DNA from: Planctomycetota bacterium
GTDB lineage: Bacteria > Planctomycetota > UBA8742 > UBA2392
Direction of reading: 5' to 3'
NCBI GenBank assembly: GCA_016712285.1
Contig: JADJRK010000001.1
Location: 3,534,001 to 3,598,000 of the forward strand
Length of the DNA stretch: 64,000 bases
Numbering within the stretch: the first letter of the stretch is position 1; every line of letters starts with the position of its first letter. Below, in pieces: positions 63,700 to 64,000 of the stretch. The notes beneath the pieces are model-generated. The model worked only from the letters and a program-made list of their open reading frames with translations, was not told where the DNA came from and made no database searches. The translations under genes and the position numbers were made by a program.

Positions 63700-64000
63700 G
63701 TGAAAAGTTCCTTGCGATACCTGACGCCGCTGTTCGTGACCGCCCTGGTGGCGGGCACGATTTATGCGACGTATCTCTTTGCGCCCAAAGAGTTTGAGGA
63801 ATGTTGCGAGTACATCGGCTTGCTCGCGCCTGAGGGTGTTTCCGAGGTCCCGGGCGTGGATCACGCCGACCTGGAACGCGCTGCCGAGGACGGATCGTTG
63901 CCCGCAACGGTCCCCGGCCTGCGCATCGGCGACGGACCCGGCGAGATCTCGCTGCCCGCCCTGGCTGGCGGCACGGTCAAAATCGACTGCAGCAAAGCCG
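63700..64000 (+). CDS. Membrane-anchored hypothetical protein (3' partial)
   Basis: A frame opening at GTG 63700 runs without a stop to the end of the window (100 codons seen). It begins with a basic N-terminus and one transmembrane segment (LTPLFVTALVAGTIYATYLF), followed by an acidic extracytoplasmic part (EFEECCEYIGLLAPEGV...) with normal GC-rich third positions (DHADLERAAEDGSLPATVPG). It is divergent from the EF-hand gene at 63626 (73-bp gap). No family is recognisable from the visible portion. It could be the first part of a vitamin K-independent or thioredoxin-like assembly protein; I do not assign one. Confidence 0.72.
   Translation, partial: MKSSLRYLTPLFVTALVAGTIYATYLFAPKEFEECCEYIGLLAPEGVSEVPGVDHADLERAAEDGSLPATVPGLRIGDGPGEISLPALAGGTVKIDCSKA

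Overview
The window is GC-rich bacterial chromosome with short intergenic spaces, many ATGA/TGATG start-stop overlaps and strong GC bias at third codon positions. The gene content points to a member of the Planctomycetota or a near relative, by inference only: secreted proteins built from carboxypeptidase-regulatory-like, putative-Ig, GEVED, choice-of-anchor, FG-GAP/ASPIC-UnbV and EF-hand modules, several squalene-cyclase-type alpha-alpha toroid proteins, a membrane-anchored caspase-like protease and an ECF sigma factor with a PDZ partner. No rRNA gene and only one tRNA gene is present.

Layout. 1-12.9 kb: an FtsX-type permease, O6-alkylguanine-DNA methyltransferase (ogt), a lysophospholipid-acyltransferase-like enzyme, a surface protein, an RluA-type pseudouridine synthase, an LCAT-like lipoprotein, purA, a NIL-domain protein, tRNA-Arg(CCG), then a TetR/alcohol dehydrogenase pair bracketed by the tRNA 3' end and an imperfect copy of it. 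12.9-29.3 kb: large exported proteins, two with a Gly-Cys/hydrophobic/Arg C-terminal sorting signal, a four-gene phospholipid operon (DMT-type transporter, CDP-alcohol phosphatidyltransferase, CdsA-like enzyme, PlsC-like acyltransferase), an HTH/TPR-like regulator, an FG-GAP protein and a secreted protein/caspase pair. 29.6-38.5 kb: pyruvoyl arginine decarboxylase plus agmatinase (arginine to putrescine), a methyltransferase/membrane-protein pair, a toroid/zinc-ribbon pair, a dimethylargininase-like enzyme and a TIM-barrel isomerase. 38.9-47.5 kb: sugar epimerase, a GxxExxY gene inside a terminal-inverted-repeat element, a metallopeptidase, a GT9-GT2 fusion, a methyltransferase, a double-STAS protein, AcpH-like, Maf and YkgJ-like proteins. 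47.7-64 kb: ECF sigma/PDZ pair, a lipoprotein, a UvrD/PcrA helicase, a second toroid protein, argC, a ParE-type toxin-antitoxin pair, a GND-repeat solenoid protein, a 1031-residue repeat protein, an AmmeMemoRadiSam radical-SAM enzyme, a six-EF-hand protein and a truncated membrane protein at the right edge.

The most striking pattern is non-coding. At least nine intergenic spaces hold long inverted repeats whose arms are built from short 7-10 nt tandem units (CACGAAAA, CACAGAG, GGCGCCAAG, GTGCGTG, TTGGAGG or GGGGCGACGC types). Most are empty hairpins. One carries a complete GxxExxY (PD-(D/E)XK-like) gene between near-perfect 28-bp terminal repeats. Several abut coding ends so tightly that the repeat provides the stop codon (TAGGGGCG...), and one is translated as the N-terminus of a protein. 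This looks like a family of small mobile or structure-forming elements, possibly with GxxExxY as the active member; that role is inferred.
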